Assembly (NCBI RefSeq): GCF_040566555.1 | Contig: NZ_JBEWYP010000001.1 | Location: forward strand, 310,001-374,000 | Reading direction: 5' to 3' | Source of the DNA: Sediminicola sp040566555 | GTDB lineage: Bacteria > Bacteroidota > Bacteroidia > Flavobacteriales > Flavobacteriaceae | DNA length: 64,000 bases | Shown here: positions 45,590 to 53,582 of the stretch, piece after piece | Layout: each line of letters opens with the position of its first letter | How positions within the stretch are numbered: the stretch's first letter is position 1 | The notes under the pieces: model-generated | The model's input: only the letters and a program-made list of their open reading frames with translations | Told to the model about the DNA's origin: nothing | The model's database searches: none | Made by a program: the position numbers and the translations under genes

Positions 45590-45631
45590 CCCCTTATTTT
45601 TCGGCTATTGACAAAAGTTTGGTTGAAGTGC
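45590..45631 (-). promoter_or_regulatory. Conserved upstream box of small gene C
   Basis: CCGAAAAATAAGGGG at 45604-45590 on the minus strand, with TTTTGTCAATAG before it and GCACTT after the T-run. The flanking DNA is otherwise unlike units A and B, so the box is a conserved element and not just duplicated DNA. Confidence 0.6.
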
Positions 45632-45676
45632 AAAAAAAATCCGATAAGTGAATTTGAAGTTAAAATCACTTATCGG
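45632..45676 (-). terminator. Intrinsic terminator of the M23 peptidase gene
   Basis: CCGATAAGTGA (45641-45651) and TCACTTATCGG (45666-45676) form a perfect 11-bp stem with a 14-nt loop; on the minus strand a run of eight Ts follows after one A. It sits 28 bp after the M23 stop. Confidence 0.8.
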
Positions 45677-45703
45677 AATAATAGGCAGTTAATCGGAATG
45701 ACC

Positions 45704-46390
45704 CTAATTTACCTTCAATAAAAAATTAGGATTCGGACAATTGTTGGCGAAATATTCCAACTCTTTTGTAGTAGAAACCCCCGGGTAGTCCCCTTTGTAA
45801 TCACCCATATCCTCAATAATCTGAAAATGGAGGTGTGGGGCATAGTTTACGTTGATATCGGGCGTCCCCAATGATGCTAGTATTTCCCCCTTGCTATATT
45901 CTTTACCCACAAACATTCCGCTTAAGGATTCAACGGACAAATGTCCATAGAGGGTATGGAATTTTATCCCCTCTAAAATATGCTCTAAAACAATGGTCGG
46001 ACCATAATCGCCTGAAGTATCATTATTCCTAAAACTATGAACCCTCCCGGCTATAGGCACCCGTACCCCTGTTCCTGCCTTGGCCCAAAAGTCCATGCCT
46101 AAATGGACGTTCCGTTTATCTTCAGATGCTAAAAAATGTCCATTCCCATTGTATAAGTTTCTTTGTTCCAAATAACCACCATAGGCTACCTCTGCCCTAT
46201 TCTCCCTAAAAATGGAATCTATGTGCCTTTGACAAACTTCTGCATTCGTAATATCAACCCCATCCAGAGAAGTGTTTTCCGTAGATAGGTCCAATGACGT
46301 ATATTCCTCTAAAGCAAAGGTTTCCAATATGGGTATAAAGGCACTGCTGTAATTTTGAAGTGATCTTTCCAAGGGGGTTAATATGGACAT
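45704..46390 (-). CDS. M23 family metallopeptidase without signal peptide
   Basis: A 228-residue protein. The M23 domain covers about 90-195 with zinc ligands H96 and D100 in VHLGMDF, H150 in LYGHLS and H188 in APHLHFQI. The N-terminus (MSILTPLERSLQNYSSAF) is not a signal peptide, so the protein is either cytoplasmic or exported by another route. It would cut peptidoglycan or a peptide substrate. It has its own terminator and is 25 bp after the M28 gene on the same strand. Confidence 0.87.
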   Translation of the reverse strand: MSILTPLERSLQNYSSAFIPILETFALEEYTSLDLSTENTSLDGVDITNAEVCQRHIDSIFRENRAEVAYGGYLEQRNLYNGNGHFLASEDKRNVHLGMDFWAKAGTGVRVPIAGRVHSFRNNDTSGDYGPTIVLEHILEGIKFHTLYGHLSVESLSGMFVGKEYSKGEILASLGTPDINVNYAPHLHFQIIEDMGDYKGDYPGVSTTKELEYFANNCPNPNFLLKVN

Positions 46391-46415
46391 ATATAAAGGT
46401 GGCTTTGATTGAATT

Positions 46416-48512
46416 TTATTTCAATTCAGATATCAATACATTGATCTTACCGGTTAAATTATCAATGGCCCTGCTATATCGCATGTCCCATTCCTCTAGT
46501 CGGTCTGATGATTTTAGGGATATTTCATATTCTATCCCAGGCAGCATCCATGAAGCATAGCCACTGAAAGGATCAGTAGAAGCGTATAGGGACTTGTACC
46601 AATCCCCATAATACATCCCCTTAGAATCTATAAAGCTTTTTTCCAGGGCCAACATTTTTGAATTGATAGATTTGATCTCATTTTTAGACAGGCTACTGTT
46701 GTTCAACACAGTGGTCAAACTTGTTTCAAATCGGGCAGCAACCTCCTCCAATTTTACAAGGGAAGAATCCACAAGACCAAAACCCTCAAAGTTTTTGTCA
46801 AATGACTTTACACCGGCAGTTGCTTTTTCAAAATGTAACTTAAGGTCCGTTGCATATCTTTTTACATCGTATGGGATAATTTCCGCATTGGCCAGCCTCA
46901 AGGTCAATATTCCTACCAGTTGCTCTACCATAGGCCCCATTTTAAATGATGGGTCTACAAATTTTTCATAAAAACCAAAACTGTCATAATTGGTATGATA
47001 CAATGTTGGTCCGGATGTACCGCCACTTAAGGAAGGTACTCCCACATGCATATAAAAACCTATATGATCCGAACCGCCACCGAGGTTTCCAATTTTAGGG
47101 GCGTCATTATCTCCTTTCCAAACTTCGTAAACCGTTTTATCTGTTTCTGGATAATTCACTTCTTTGGAAGCTTCCACCAATACCTTCTTTAAAGTAGGCG
47201 AGGCCGATGCCCCAAACTTCTTACCAGATACTCCCCCATCAAAATTGAGATAGGCCACCGCCTTGGCGTTTAGTTCATCTTTCATTTGTTCAACCCATTC
47301 CGCCGAACCGATTACCCCATGCTCTTCAGCATCCCAATGGGCAATCAATATGGAGCGCTTAGGCCCTTTTCCTTCTTTGGCTAGTTTTCCCAACGATTCA
47401 CTAAGCCCCAATAACATTGCCGTTCCACTATTGGGATCGGTAGCACCGTACCCCCAAGCATCATAATGACATCCTAAAATTATCCATTCATCAGGATATT
47501 CAGTACCCTTTATGGTGCCCACTACATTATGAACCCTAACAAAATCCCTTTTTTGATCCACCATCAAACGCAATTTCAATTCATCGCCCCCGTCCAATCG
47601 ATAGGTAAAAGGAAGTCCACCTTGCCACCCTTCCGGAACTACCTTCCCGGACATTAGTCCCAATATTTTTTGGGCAGACCCATAACCAATAGGCGTTACC
47701 GGTATGGTATGCATATTGGTATCCTTGGGATCCAGACGTTTAATTTTTTTCTTTCCATCTAAAGGAAGAGCTGGTTCATAGGGGGTCAATGGATCTCCTG
47801 TAAATTCCTCTGTGAGTACTGACCCACGTTGAATTGCACTTTCATTGGAATACACTCCTTCTGGGTACACCAATCCTTTTGTAAAACCACTATCTGCCGG
47901 ATCAGTATAAATGATGAGTCCGGCCGCACCATTTTCCTCTGCAAATTTTGCTTTATAGCCCCTAAAGTTTTGTCCATATCTGGCCAAGACAATTTTACCC
48001 TTTACGTCAACGCCGAGTTCCTTCAATTTTTCAAAGTCTTCCTTGGTACCATAATTGGCATACACCACTTCTGCCGTTACATCCCCACTGCCCGAATAGG
48101 CATTCCACCCTTTCCATAGGTCGGCACTGGAAGAATAGGCATCACCTTCCAAAATAAACTCTTGTTGATTCAGGGGTTCCCGGATGGGTGTAACCAATTC
48201 TATCAAGGAGGTTCCAGGGTTTTTGGACATATAGATGTCATATGGATATAACTCTACTTTCATTCCTGCATTTTTCATGACATTGGCCATGTAATCCCTC
48301 ACTTCCTCATTGGCCTTACTTCCGGCCACGTGTGGTTTTTGGGTCAATGTCTTTAGGTGGATCTTATACTGGTCAAAGTCTACAGTTTCCAAGAAATAAT
48401 CTTCAACTTGTTTTTCCTTGGTCTGTGACTGGGCCAAAAAACCATCATTGGATTGTGCAGTTGCTAAATAACTGAATGAAAATAAGACAATGTGTACTAG
48501 TAATCTTCTCAT
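46416..48512 (-). CDS. Exported M28 family metallopeptidase (glutamate carboxypeptidase II-like)
   Basis: A 698-residue protein with a signal peptide (RRLLVHIVLFSFSYLATAQ). A PA domain (about 130-290: YANYGTKEDFEKLKELGV, GKIVLARYGQNFRG) precedes the M28 zinc domain with H/D in GCHYDAWGYGATDPNSGTA, E-E in DAEEHGVIGS and the final His in GGGSDHIGFYMH. A C-terminal helical dimerisation domain follows (about 560-698). The layout equals the glutamate carboxypeptidase II/transferrin receptor group. It should remove C-terminal acidic residues from peptides in the periplasm. Confidence 0.92.
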   Translation of the reverse strand: MRRLLVHIVLFSFSYLATAQSNDGFLAQSQTKEKQVEDYFLETVDFDQYKIHLKTLTQKPHVAGSKANEEVRDYMANVMKNAGMKVELYPYDIYMSKNPGTSLIELVTPIREPLNQQEFILEGDAYSSSADLWKGWNAYSGSGDVTAEVVYANYGTKEDFEKLKELGVDVKGKIVLARYGQNFRGYKAKFAEENGAAGLIIYTDPADSGFTKGLVYPEGVYSNESAIQRGSVLTEEFTGDPLTPYEPALPLDGKKKIKRLDPKDTNMHTIPVTPIGYGSAQKILGLMSGKVVPEGWQGGLPFTYRLDGGDELKLRLMVDQKRDFVRVHNVVGTIKGTEYPDEWIILGCHYDAWGYGATDPNSGTAMLLGLSESLGKLAKEGKGPKRSILIAHWDAEEHGVIGSAEWVEQMKDELNAKAVAYLNFDGGVSGKKFGASASPTLKKVLVEASKEVNYPETDKTVYEVWKGDNDAPKIGNLGGGSDHIGFYMHVGVPSLSGGTSGPTLYHTNYDSFGFYEKFVDPSFKMGPMVEQLVGILTLRLANAEIIPYDVKRYATDLKLHFEKATAGVKSFDKNFEGFGLVDSSLVKLEEVAARFETSLTTVLNNSSLSKNEIKSINSKMLALEKSFIDSKGMYYGDWYKSLYASTDPFSGYASWMLPGIEYEISLKSSDRLEEWDMRYSRAIDNLTGKINVLISELK

Positions 48513-48580
48513 ATTTGGTGTTGTTTATACTATTAATTGGTCGTTCTATTGTAAAGACCGATAACCAGATTCTTTCCTTT

Positions 48581-48588
48581 CAAATATA
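48581..48588 (-). promoter_or_regulatory. Candidate -7 box for the M28 peptidase gene
   Basis: Minus-strand TATATTTG fits TAnnTTTG exactly and predicts a leader of about 62 nt. The -33 TTG is not obvious. Confidence 0.45.
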
Positions 48589-48716
48589 AAGGGAAATCAT
48601 GAAATCTTTCTAAAGTCTAGCTTGAAATATAGAAGTAAACAAAACTTTAAAACCATTTAACAGCATACTTCGTAAGTATTTGTAAATTCAGACTACTATT
48701 TAAAAAAAAAGAAACC

Positions 48717-49382
48717 ATGAAGATGCTTAAAATTATTGTGGTCAGTGCCATTGCCTTGTTCAGCACTAGCTGCCAGTCAAAAAATAAAAATCAAAAACCA
48801 CAGGTTGATAAGGTGGCCTATGGTGCCCAAGACCTTAAAGAATATGAAACGGCTTATTTTGCCAGTGGCTGTTTTTGGTGTGTGGAGGCCGTTTTTGAAA
48901 GTGTCAAGGGTGTTAAAGAGGTGATATCCGGCTATGCAGGTGGCACTGAGTTGAATCCCACTTACGAACAAGTCGCAATGGGACAGACTTCCCATGCTGA
49001 GGCCGTTGAAGTATATTACGACCCAAAAGTGGTTTCTTATGAAACCTTAGTAAAAGTATTCTTCGGATCCCAGGACCCAACTACCTTAAATAGACAAGGA
49101 CCCGACAGAGGGGCACAATACAGATCTGTTGCTTTCTATAAAAATGAAGGGGAGAAAAAAATAATTGTGGACTATATAGCCAAATTAACAAAGGACAACG
49201 TCTACAATAACCCAATCGTAACAGAAGTAACCCCGTTTACTAAATTCTATGTTGCGGAAGATTACCATCAGGATTATGAAAGGAAACATCCTAACAATCC
49301 ATATATACAAGGGGTTTCAGTACCTAGATTAAAAAGGTTCCAGAAAAAATTTCCAGGACTTTTAAAAACTGATGCGCATTGA
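48717..49382 (+). CDS. msrA: Peptide-methionine (S)-S-oxide reductase MsrA, lipoprotein form
   Basis: A 221-residue MsrA. The catalytic GCFWC motif has its nucleophile at C52. Other family marks are GYAGGTELNPTYEQV, GQTSHAEAVEVYYDP and FYVAEDYHQDY. The N-terminus MKMLKIIVVSAIALFSTSC is a lipoprotein signal with the acylated cysteine at residue 19, so the enzyme acts outside the cytoplasm and repairs envelope proteins oxidised at methionine. It needs a periplasmic thiol donor encoded elsewhere. Confidence 0.93.
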   Translation: MKMLKIIVVSAIALFSTSCQSKNKNQKPQVDKVAYGAQDLKEYETAYFASGCFWCVEAVFESVKGVKEVISGYAGGTELNPTYEQVAMGQTSHAEAVEVYYDPKVVSYETLVKVFFGSQDPTTLNRQGPDRGAQYRSVAFYKNEGEKKIIVDYIAKLTKDNVYNNPIVTEVTPFTKFYVAEDYHQDYERKHPNNPYIQGVSVPRLKRFQKKFPGLLKTDAH

Positions 49383-49391
49383 AATAAGAAT

Positions 49392-49423
49392 TTGACTACT
49401 TTACAGCGAAAATAGTATCTTCG
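49392..49423 (+). promoter_or_regulatory. Candidate promoter giving a near-leaderless transcript
   Basis: TTG (49392-49394), 21 bp, then TATCTTCG (49416-49423), one mismatch from TAnnTTTG. It ends 4 bp before the ATG at 49428. Confidence 0.5.
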
Positions 49424-49427
49424 ATAT

Positions 49428-50159
49428 ATGAAAAAGCTGTTAGTAATATTTTTATCTTTCATGGTCTGGAGCTGTTCTTCCGACAAAAAAGTAGACCATC
49501 AAATCATAGAGGTTAAGAAAGCGAGCAAAAGCCCAAATATCGATGGGAAAGATATGGATGATTGCTGGAACAAGGCAGAGTGGCTTGCTATGGACCAAAA
49601 TTGGTTGGGAAACGCTTATACCTACAAGGATTTTAGTGGCCGATACAAATTAAGTTGGGATGAAAGTGCTTTATATATCCTAGCGGAAATAACCGATGAC
49701 GTCTTATATGACCAGTATGAAGATCCTTTAAAATTATGGTGGGATGATGACTGTGTTGAAGTTTTTATAGATGAAGACAACTCAGGTGGCCCACATCAGT
49801 TTAGCCATAATGCTTTCGCTTATCATATTGCTTTGGACGGGAATGTTGTTGATTTGGCCCCTGATGAATTACCAAGGTTGTACAATGACCATATAACTTC
49901 CGTAAGAACCACCAATGGGCAGACCAGCACCTGGGAAATTGCCGTTAAAATATACGATGACAGTTTTATCGATGGAGAAAAAAATAGTCCGAAAAATTTA
50001 GAGACAAACAAAAAGGTTGGTTTTGCCATTGCTTATTGCGATAATGATGGCAGCAAAGAACGCGAAAATTTTATCGGGTCTGTATTTGTACCAGGGGAGG
50101 ACAAAAATCAAGGTTATAAAAATGCCAATATCTTTGGAACCTTAGTGTTATTGGAATAA
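49428..50159 (+). CDS. CBM9-like carbohydrate-binding lipoprotein
   Basis: A 243-residue lipoprotein (signal KKLLVIFLSFMVWSC, lipid on C16) with a family 9 carbohydrate-binding-module-like fold: IDGKDMDDCWNKAEWL, then FSGRYKLSWDESALYILAEI and WWDDDCVEVFID. Such domains bind sugars or sit beside enzymes. It has no catalytic domain. It lies alone between msrA and galM, with a predicted promoter that ends 4 bp before its ATG. Confidence 0.85.
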   Translation: MKKLLVIFLSFMVWSCSSDKKVDHQIIEVKKASKSPNIDGKDMDDCWNKAEWLAMDQNWLGNAYTYKDFSGRYKLSWDESALYILAEITDDVLYDQYEDPLKLWWDDDCVEVFIDEDNSGGPHQFSHNAFAYHIALDGNVVDLAPDELPRLYNDHITSVRTTNGQTSTWEIAVKIYDDSFIDGEKNSPKNLETNKKVGFAIAYCDNDGSKERENFIGSVFVPGEDKNQGYKNANIFGTLVLLE

Positions 50160-50337
50160 TCGGTCTGATGGATTTCTGATAATATCAACATGATCCTTCC
50201 AAGTCAAACCATCCCTGTTTTAATCTTGAAACCTAAAAGACATCCAGTTTATTGCTGAAATTAAACCAACTTTTGGGCATTGTCCCTTGAAATTTGGCAA
50301 AAACCTCTATTTTTATCGCTATTCTAATTTTCTTCCT

Positions 50338-51243
50338 TTGAAACAAATTACCATTAAAAACGAATATATATCCTTAACTGTTTTGGAATACGGGGCCATT
50401 ATCCAAAAAATGATGGTGAAAGATAAACATGGTAAGGAACAGAATGTAGTTGTAGGACATGAAAAACCAGAAGCCTACTTAAATGATCAAAATGCCCTAG
50501 GTGCGTGCATCGGCAGATATGCAGGAAGGATTTCGCGAGGTGGGTTTCATTTGGATGGTGAGTTTTATCCTTTACCAAACAAAAATGGGGTGCATTTGCA
50601 CGGCGGTAAATTAGGGTTTGGAAAGAAATATTGGACACTCAAAGAAGAGCACTCAGGGAACAATCCCTTTATTAAACTCTCTTATAAGAGTGAAGATTTA
50701 GAGGAAGGATATCCTGGTAACCTTGAAGCTTATGTCACCTATAAATTAATAGACAATTCCCTACATATTTTACATGAAGCTCAAACCGTCAAAACAACGG
50801 TCATCAACCTGACCAACCATTCCTATTTTAAATTGGATAATGAAAATTCTGTAGCCCATTATAATATGGAATTAAAATCCGAAGGCTTTTTGGAATTAGA
50901 TGAGCAGTTGGTGCCAACAGGAAGAATCAAGAATGTTGTGGATACCCAGAATGATTTTTTGTCAAGTAAAAAAATAGGTCCTACTAGTTTGGACACCCCT
51001 TTCATTGTTGAACCCCATTGTGAGAATGCTGTCACTGTCTCTTCCGATGTTTCGGGAATTGTTATGAAGGTAACCACCAACCAACCAGCAGTGGTTATTT
51101 ATACCCCTGGCGCTTTTCCTGCCATTTGTTTTGAGACCCAAAATTATCCTGATGCTCCAAACCACTCCAATTTTCCTTCTTCTATACTAGAGCCGGGAGA
51201 ATTATATAGGAATGAATCAACTTTTGATTTTGGCACCTTATAA
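50338..51243 (+). CDS. galM: Aldose 1-epimerase
   Basis: A 301-residue enzyme interconverting alpha and beta anomers of galactose or glucose. Family marks are LEYGAIIQKM, GRYAGRISRGGF, NGVHLHGGKLGFGKKYW, NLTNHSYFKL (catalytic His) and FETQNYPDAPNH (catalytic Glu). The start is uncertain: TTG 50338 (MKQITIKNEYIS) fits the family N-terminus, while TTG 50287 would add 17 residues; no ATG is suitable. The 178-bp gap before it shows nothing notable. Confidence 0.88.
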   Translation: MKQITIKNEYISLTVLEYGAIIQKMMVKDKHGKEQNVVVGHEKPEAYLNDQNALGACIGRYAGRISRGGFHLDGEFYPLPNKNGVHLHGGKLGFGKKYWTLKEEHSGNNPFIKLSYKSEDLEEGYPGNLEAYVTYKLIDNSLHILHEAQTVKTTVINLTNHSYFKLDNENSVAHYNMELKSEGFLELDEQLVPTGRIKNVVDTQNDFLSSKKIGPTSLDTPFIVEPHCENAVTVSSDVSGIVMKVTTNQPAVVIYTPGAFPAICFETQNYPDAPNHSNFPSSILEPGELYRNESTFDFGTL

Positions 51244-51253
51244 AACCAAAAAA

Positions 51254-51277
51254 GACCGTCAATCCTGATTGACGGTC
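51254..51277. terminator. Hairpin between galM and ohr, probable terminator
   Basis: GACCGTCAATC and GATTGACGGTC form an 11-bp inverted repeat with a 2-bp centre; the T-rich tail on the plus strand is imperfect (CCTTCTATATTTT), and an A-run lies on the other side. Confidence 0.7.
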
Positions 51278-51298
51278 CCTTCTATATTTTAGTTAAAT

Positions 51299-51724
51299 CT
51301 ATTCGTCCATTAAAAGATTCAAGTGTACTGTGATATTATCCCTTGTAGCCCTGCTATAAGGACAAATTTCATGAGCAGCATTTACCAGTTCCTCCCCTTT
51401 TTCTTGGTCCACTGTTGGCAAATAGCAATCTAAGGTAGCCTCCAATAAAAAACCATATTCGTCTTCTTGTAGGGCAATAGTTGCCGTCACATTAAAATCC
51501 CCTAAATCTTTTACCTTATGTTCTTTGGCAACAGCTTGTAAGGCACTGGCAAAACAAGTGGAATACGCCGCCGCAAATAACTGTTCCGGATTGCTGTATT
51601 TTCCCTCTGTTTTTGTTTTGCCTCCCGGCATTCTAACGTCAAAATCTATCAATCCATCCTCACTGGTCACATGACCGTTTCTACCACCTTCATTGGTTGC
51701 ACTGCTCTCAAAAATAGTTTTCAT
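51299..51724 (-). CDS. Organic hydroperoxide resistance protein (Ohr/OsmC family)
   Basis: A 141-residue thiol peroxidase that reduces organic hydroperoxides. The two catalytic cysteines are in AAYSTCFASAL and HEICPYSRAT, and the N-terminal segment ESSATNEGGRNGHV matches the Ohr subgroup rather than OsmC. I start at ATG 51724 (MKTIFESSA); a further ATG lies three codons upstream. No OhrR-type repressor is adjacent. Confidence 0.92.
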   Translation of the reverse strand: MKTIFESSATNEGGRNGHVTSEDGLIDFDVRMPGGKTKTEGKYSNPEQLFAAAYSTCFASALQAVAKEHKVKDLGDFNVTATIALQEDEYGFLLEATLDCYLPTVDQEKGEELVNAAHEICPYSRATRDNITVHLNLLMDE

Positions 51725-51937
51725 ATATATCATTTTTAGTACCCCTTAAAGTACCAATTGAAATTGAAACCACATAAAACTATCTCCTAAAATTATCCAA
51801 AATCCCTTGATCCTTCCTCCAATCCGCATATTTACAGATAATTTTTAATTCATCTCCATCCATAGAATCGGCGATCTTTTCCATGTGTTTGAATGGTTAT
51901 TAGTAAATTAGTTCTATCAACCACAAAACCACCTAAA

Positions 51938-52498
51938 ATGAAAGTATTAAAATGGATTCTAATTGTCGCAGTAGTAATAGGCGCATTATTTTACTTTGTT
52001 GGTCAGCCTTATTTAAAAGAACAGACCAAAAAGAATAGTCCGGAAAAAACAGCCACCTTCAAGGAAGATGGCATGGAAATGACGGTCAATTATAGCAGCC
52101 CTTTTAAAAAGGACCGAATAATTTTTGGAGATTTGGTCCCTTATAATGTAGTATGGAGAACTGGCGCCAATGAACCAACAACCTTTACTACTACCACCGA
52201 TATTAAGATCATGGATAAAAACCTGCCCGCAGGGACCTATTCCCTTTGGACCAAACCAAGTAAGGATCAGTGGGAAATTATTTTTAATAAAGAGGTACCC
52301 GAATGGGGAGTCACTATTTTGAGTGGCGGAAAAGATACCACAAGAAAACCAGAGGAAGACATTGTAAATGTGGTAGTTCCCACAACGAATATGACAGAAG
52401 TCCTAGAAAGTTTTACAATTGATTTCGAAGGTAAAGATCCTATATTGCTTACCATGGCATGGGAAAAGACCAAAGTGAGTATTCCAATTAACAACTAG
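51938..52498 (+). CDS. DUF2911 family protein with N-terminal membrane anchor
   Basis: A 186-residue protein from ATG 51938. Residues 4-22 are a single hydrophobic segment (LKWILIVAVVIGALFYFVG), acting as an anchor or uncleaved signal. The DUF2911 domain follows: VNYSSPFKKDRIIFGDLVPY, VWRTGANEPTTF, and LPAGTYSLWTKPSKDQWEII (shown in pieces). Such proteins are beta-rich and of unknown role, often found with envelope lipoproteins. The next gene's TTG start is 2 bp after its stop. Confidence 0.85.
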   Translation: MKVLKWILIVAVVIGALFYFVGQPYLKEQTKKNSPEKTATFKEDGMEMTVNYSSPFKKDRIIFGDLVPYNVVWRTGANEPTTFTTTTDIKIMDKNLPAGTYSLWTKPSKDQWEIIFNKEVPEWGVTILSGGKDTTRKPEEDIVNVVVPTTNMTEVLESFTIDFEGKDPILLTMAWEKTKVSIPINN

Positions 52499-52500
52499 CA

Positions 52501-53547
52501 TTGAGTACAGAAAAAAACACAAGTTCGGAGAGTATTTCTAAAATTAAATCTTTTAGAAAAAATATTCCGTCTGCCAAAGAGCTTACGGAAGGTATCTTAA
52601 ATGGAAATAAAACCGCTTTGGGAAGGGCTATAACATTAGTTGAAAGCACCAATATCACCCATTTAAATAGGGCAAATGAGATTATTGAAAACTGCCTAAC
52701 GCACACCAAAAACAGTATAAGAGTTGGAATCACTGGTGTTCCAGGGGTTGGAAAAAGCACCTTTATTGAAACTTTTGGCCTGCATTTGACGGCCTTGGGA
52801 AAAAAGGTCGCTGTTCTCGCGGTTGATCCCACCAGCTCTATTAGCAAAGGGAGTATTTTAGGGGACAAGACCCGTATGGAAGAACTGGTGAAAGATCCCA
52901 ATGCCTTTATAAGACCTTCCCCATCAGGGAGTTCTTTAGGAGGTGTGGCACGCAAGACCAGAGAATCTATAATCCTATGTGAAGCCGCCGGCTATGACGT
53001 TATTCTAATAGAAACCGTAGGGGTAGGACAAAGTGAAACTGCTGTTCACGGTATGGTGGATTTCTTTTTGCTCCTAAAATTGGCCGGTGCTGGTGATGAA
53101 CTCCAAGGAATCAAAAGGGGTATCATGGAAATGGCAGATGCCATCGTCATCAATAAGGCCGATGGAGATAACCTGAAAAGGGCGAAAATAGCGAAGACCG
53201 AATTTACAAGAGCCCTCCACCTATACCCTCCAAAGGAGAACGGATGGATTCCCAAGGTACTTACCTGCTCGGCACTGGAAAATAAGGGTATTCAAAAAAT
53301 ATGGGAACTTGTAGACACCTATCTGGAGGAGAATAAGAATAGAGGTGGGTTTCAACTGAAAAGAAGGGAACAAAACAAATATTGGCTGTTACAAACGGTT
53401 GAAGACCAGCTAAAGCAAAGTTTTTACCAAAACAAAGAGGTGAAAGTCCTTTTAGATCGTTTATTACTTGAAGTAATGGACAGCAAAATTTCTCCATTTA
53501 AGGCCGCTGAAAAGCTCTTGGCCCTGCATCAAAAAGAACTTAAATAA
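52501..53547 (+). CDS. meaB: Methylmalonyl-CoA mutase-associated GTPase MeaB
   Basis: A 348-residue G3E GTPase that protects and reactivates the B12-dependent methylmalonyl-CoA mutase. Walker A GITGVPGVGKST lies at 76-87, Walker B DVILIETVGVGQSE follows, and the base-specificity motif INKADGDN comes after. The start is TTG 52501, 2 bp after the upstream stop. The adenosyltransferase at 33.6 kb supplies the cofactor; the mutase genes are outside the window. Confidence 0.93.
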   Translation: MSTEKNTSSESISKIKSFRKNIPSAKELTEGILNGNKTALGRAITLVESTNITHLNRANEIIENCLTHTKNSIRVGITGVPGVGKSTFIETFGLHLTALGKKVAVLAVDPTSSISKGSILGDKTRMEELVKDPNAFIRPSPSGSSLGGVARKTRESIILCEAAGYDVILIETVGVGQSETAVHGMVDFFLLLKLAGAGDELQGIKRGIMEMADAIVINKADGDNLKRAKIAKTEFTRALHLYPPKENGWIPKVLTCSALENKGIQKIWELVDTYLEENKNRGGFQLKRREQNKYWLLQTVEDQLKQSFYQNKEVKVLLDRLLLEVMDSKISPFKAAEKLLALHQKELK

Positions 53548-53553
53548 AAAGCC

Positions 53554-53561
53554 TAAATTTG
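53554..53561 (+). promoter_or_regulatory. Candidate -7 box for the GT2/flippase pair
   Basis: TAAATTTG fits TAnnTTTG and lies 21 bp before the ATG at 53583. No clear -33 TTG. Confidence 0.4.
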
Positions 53562-53582
53562 CCCCTGAAATAACACCTGTCA

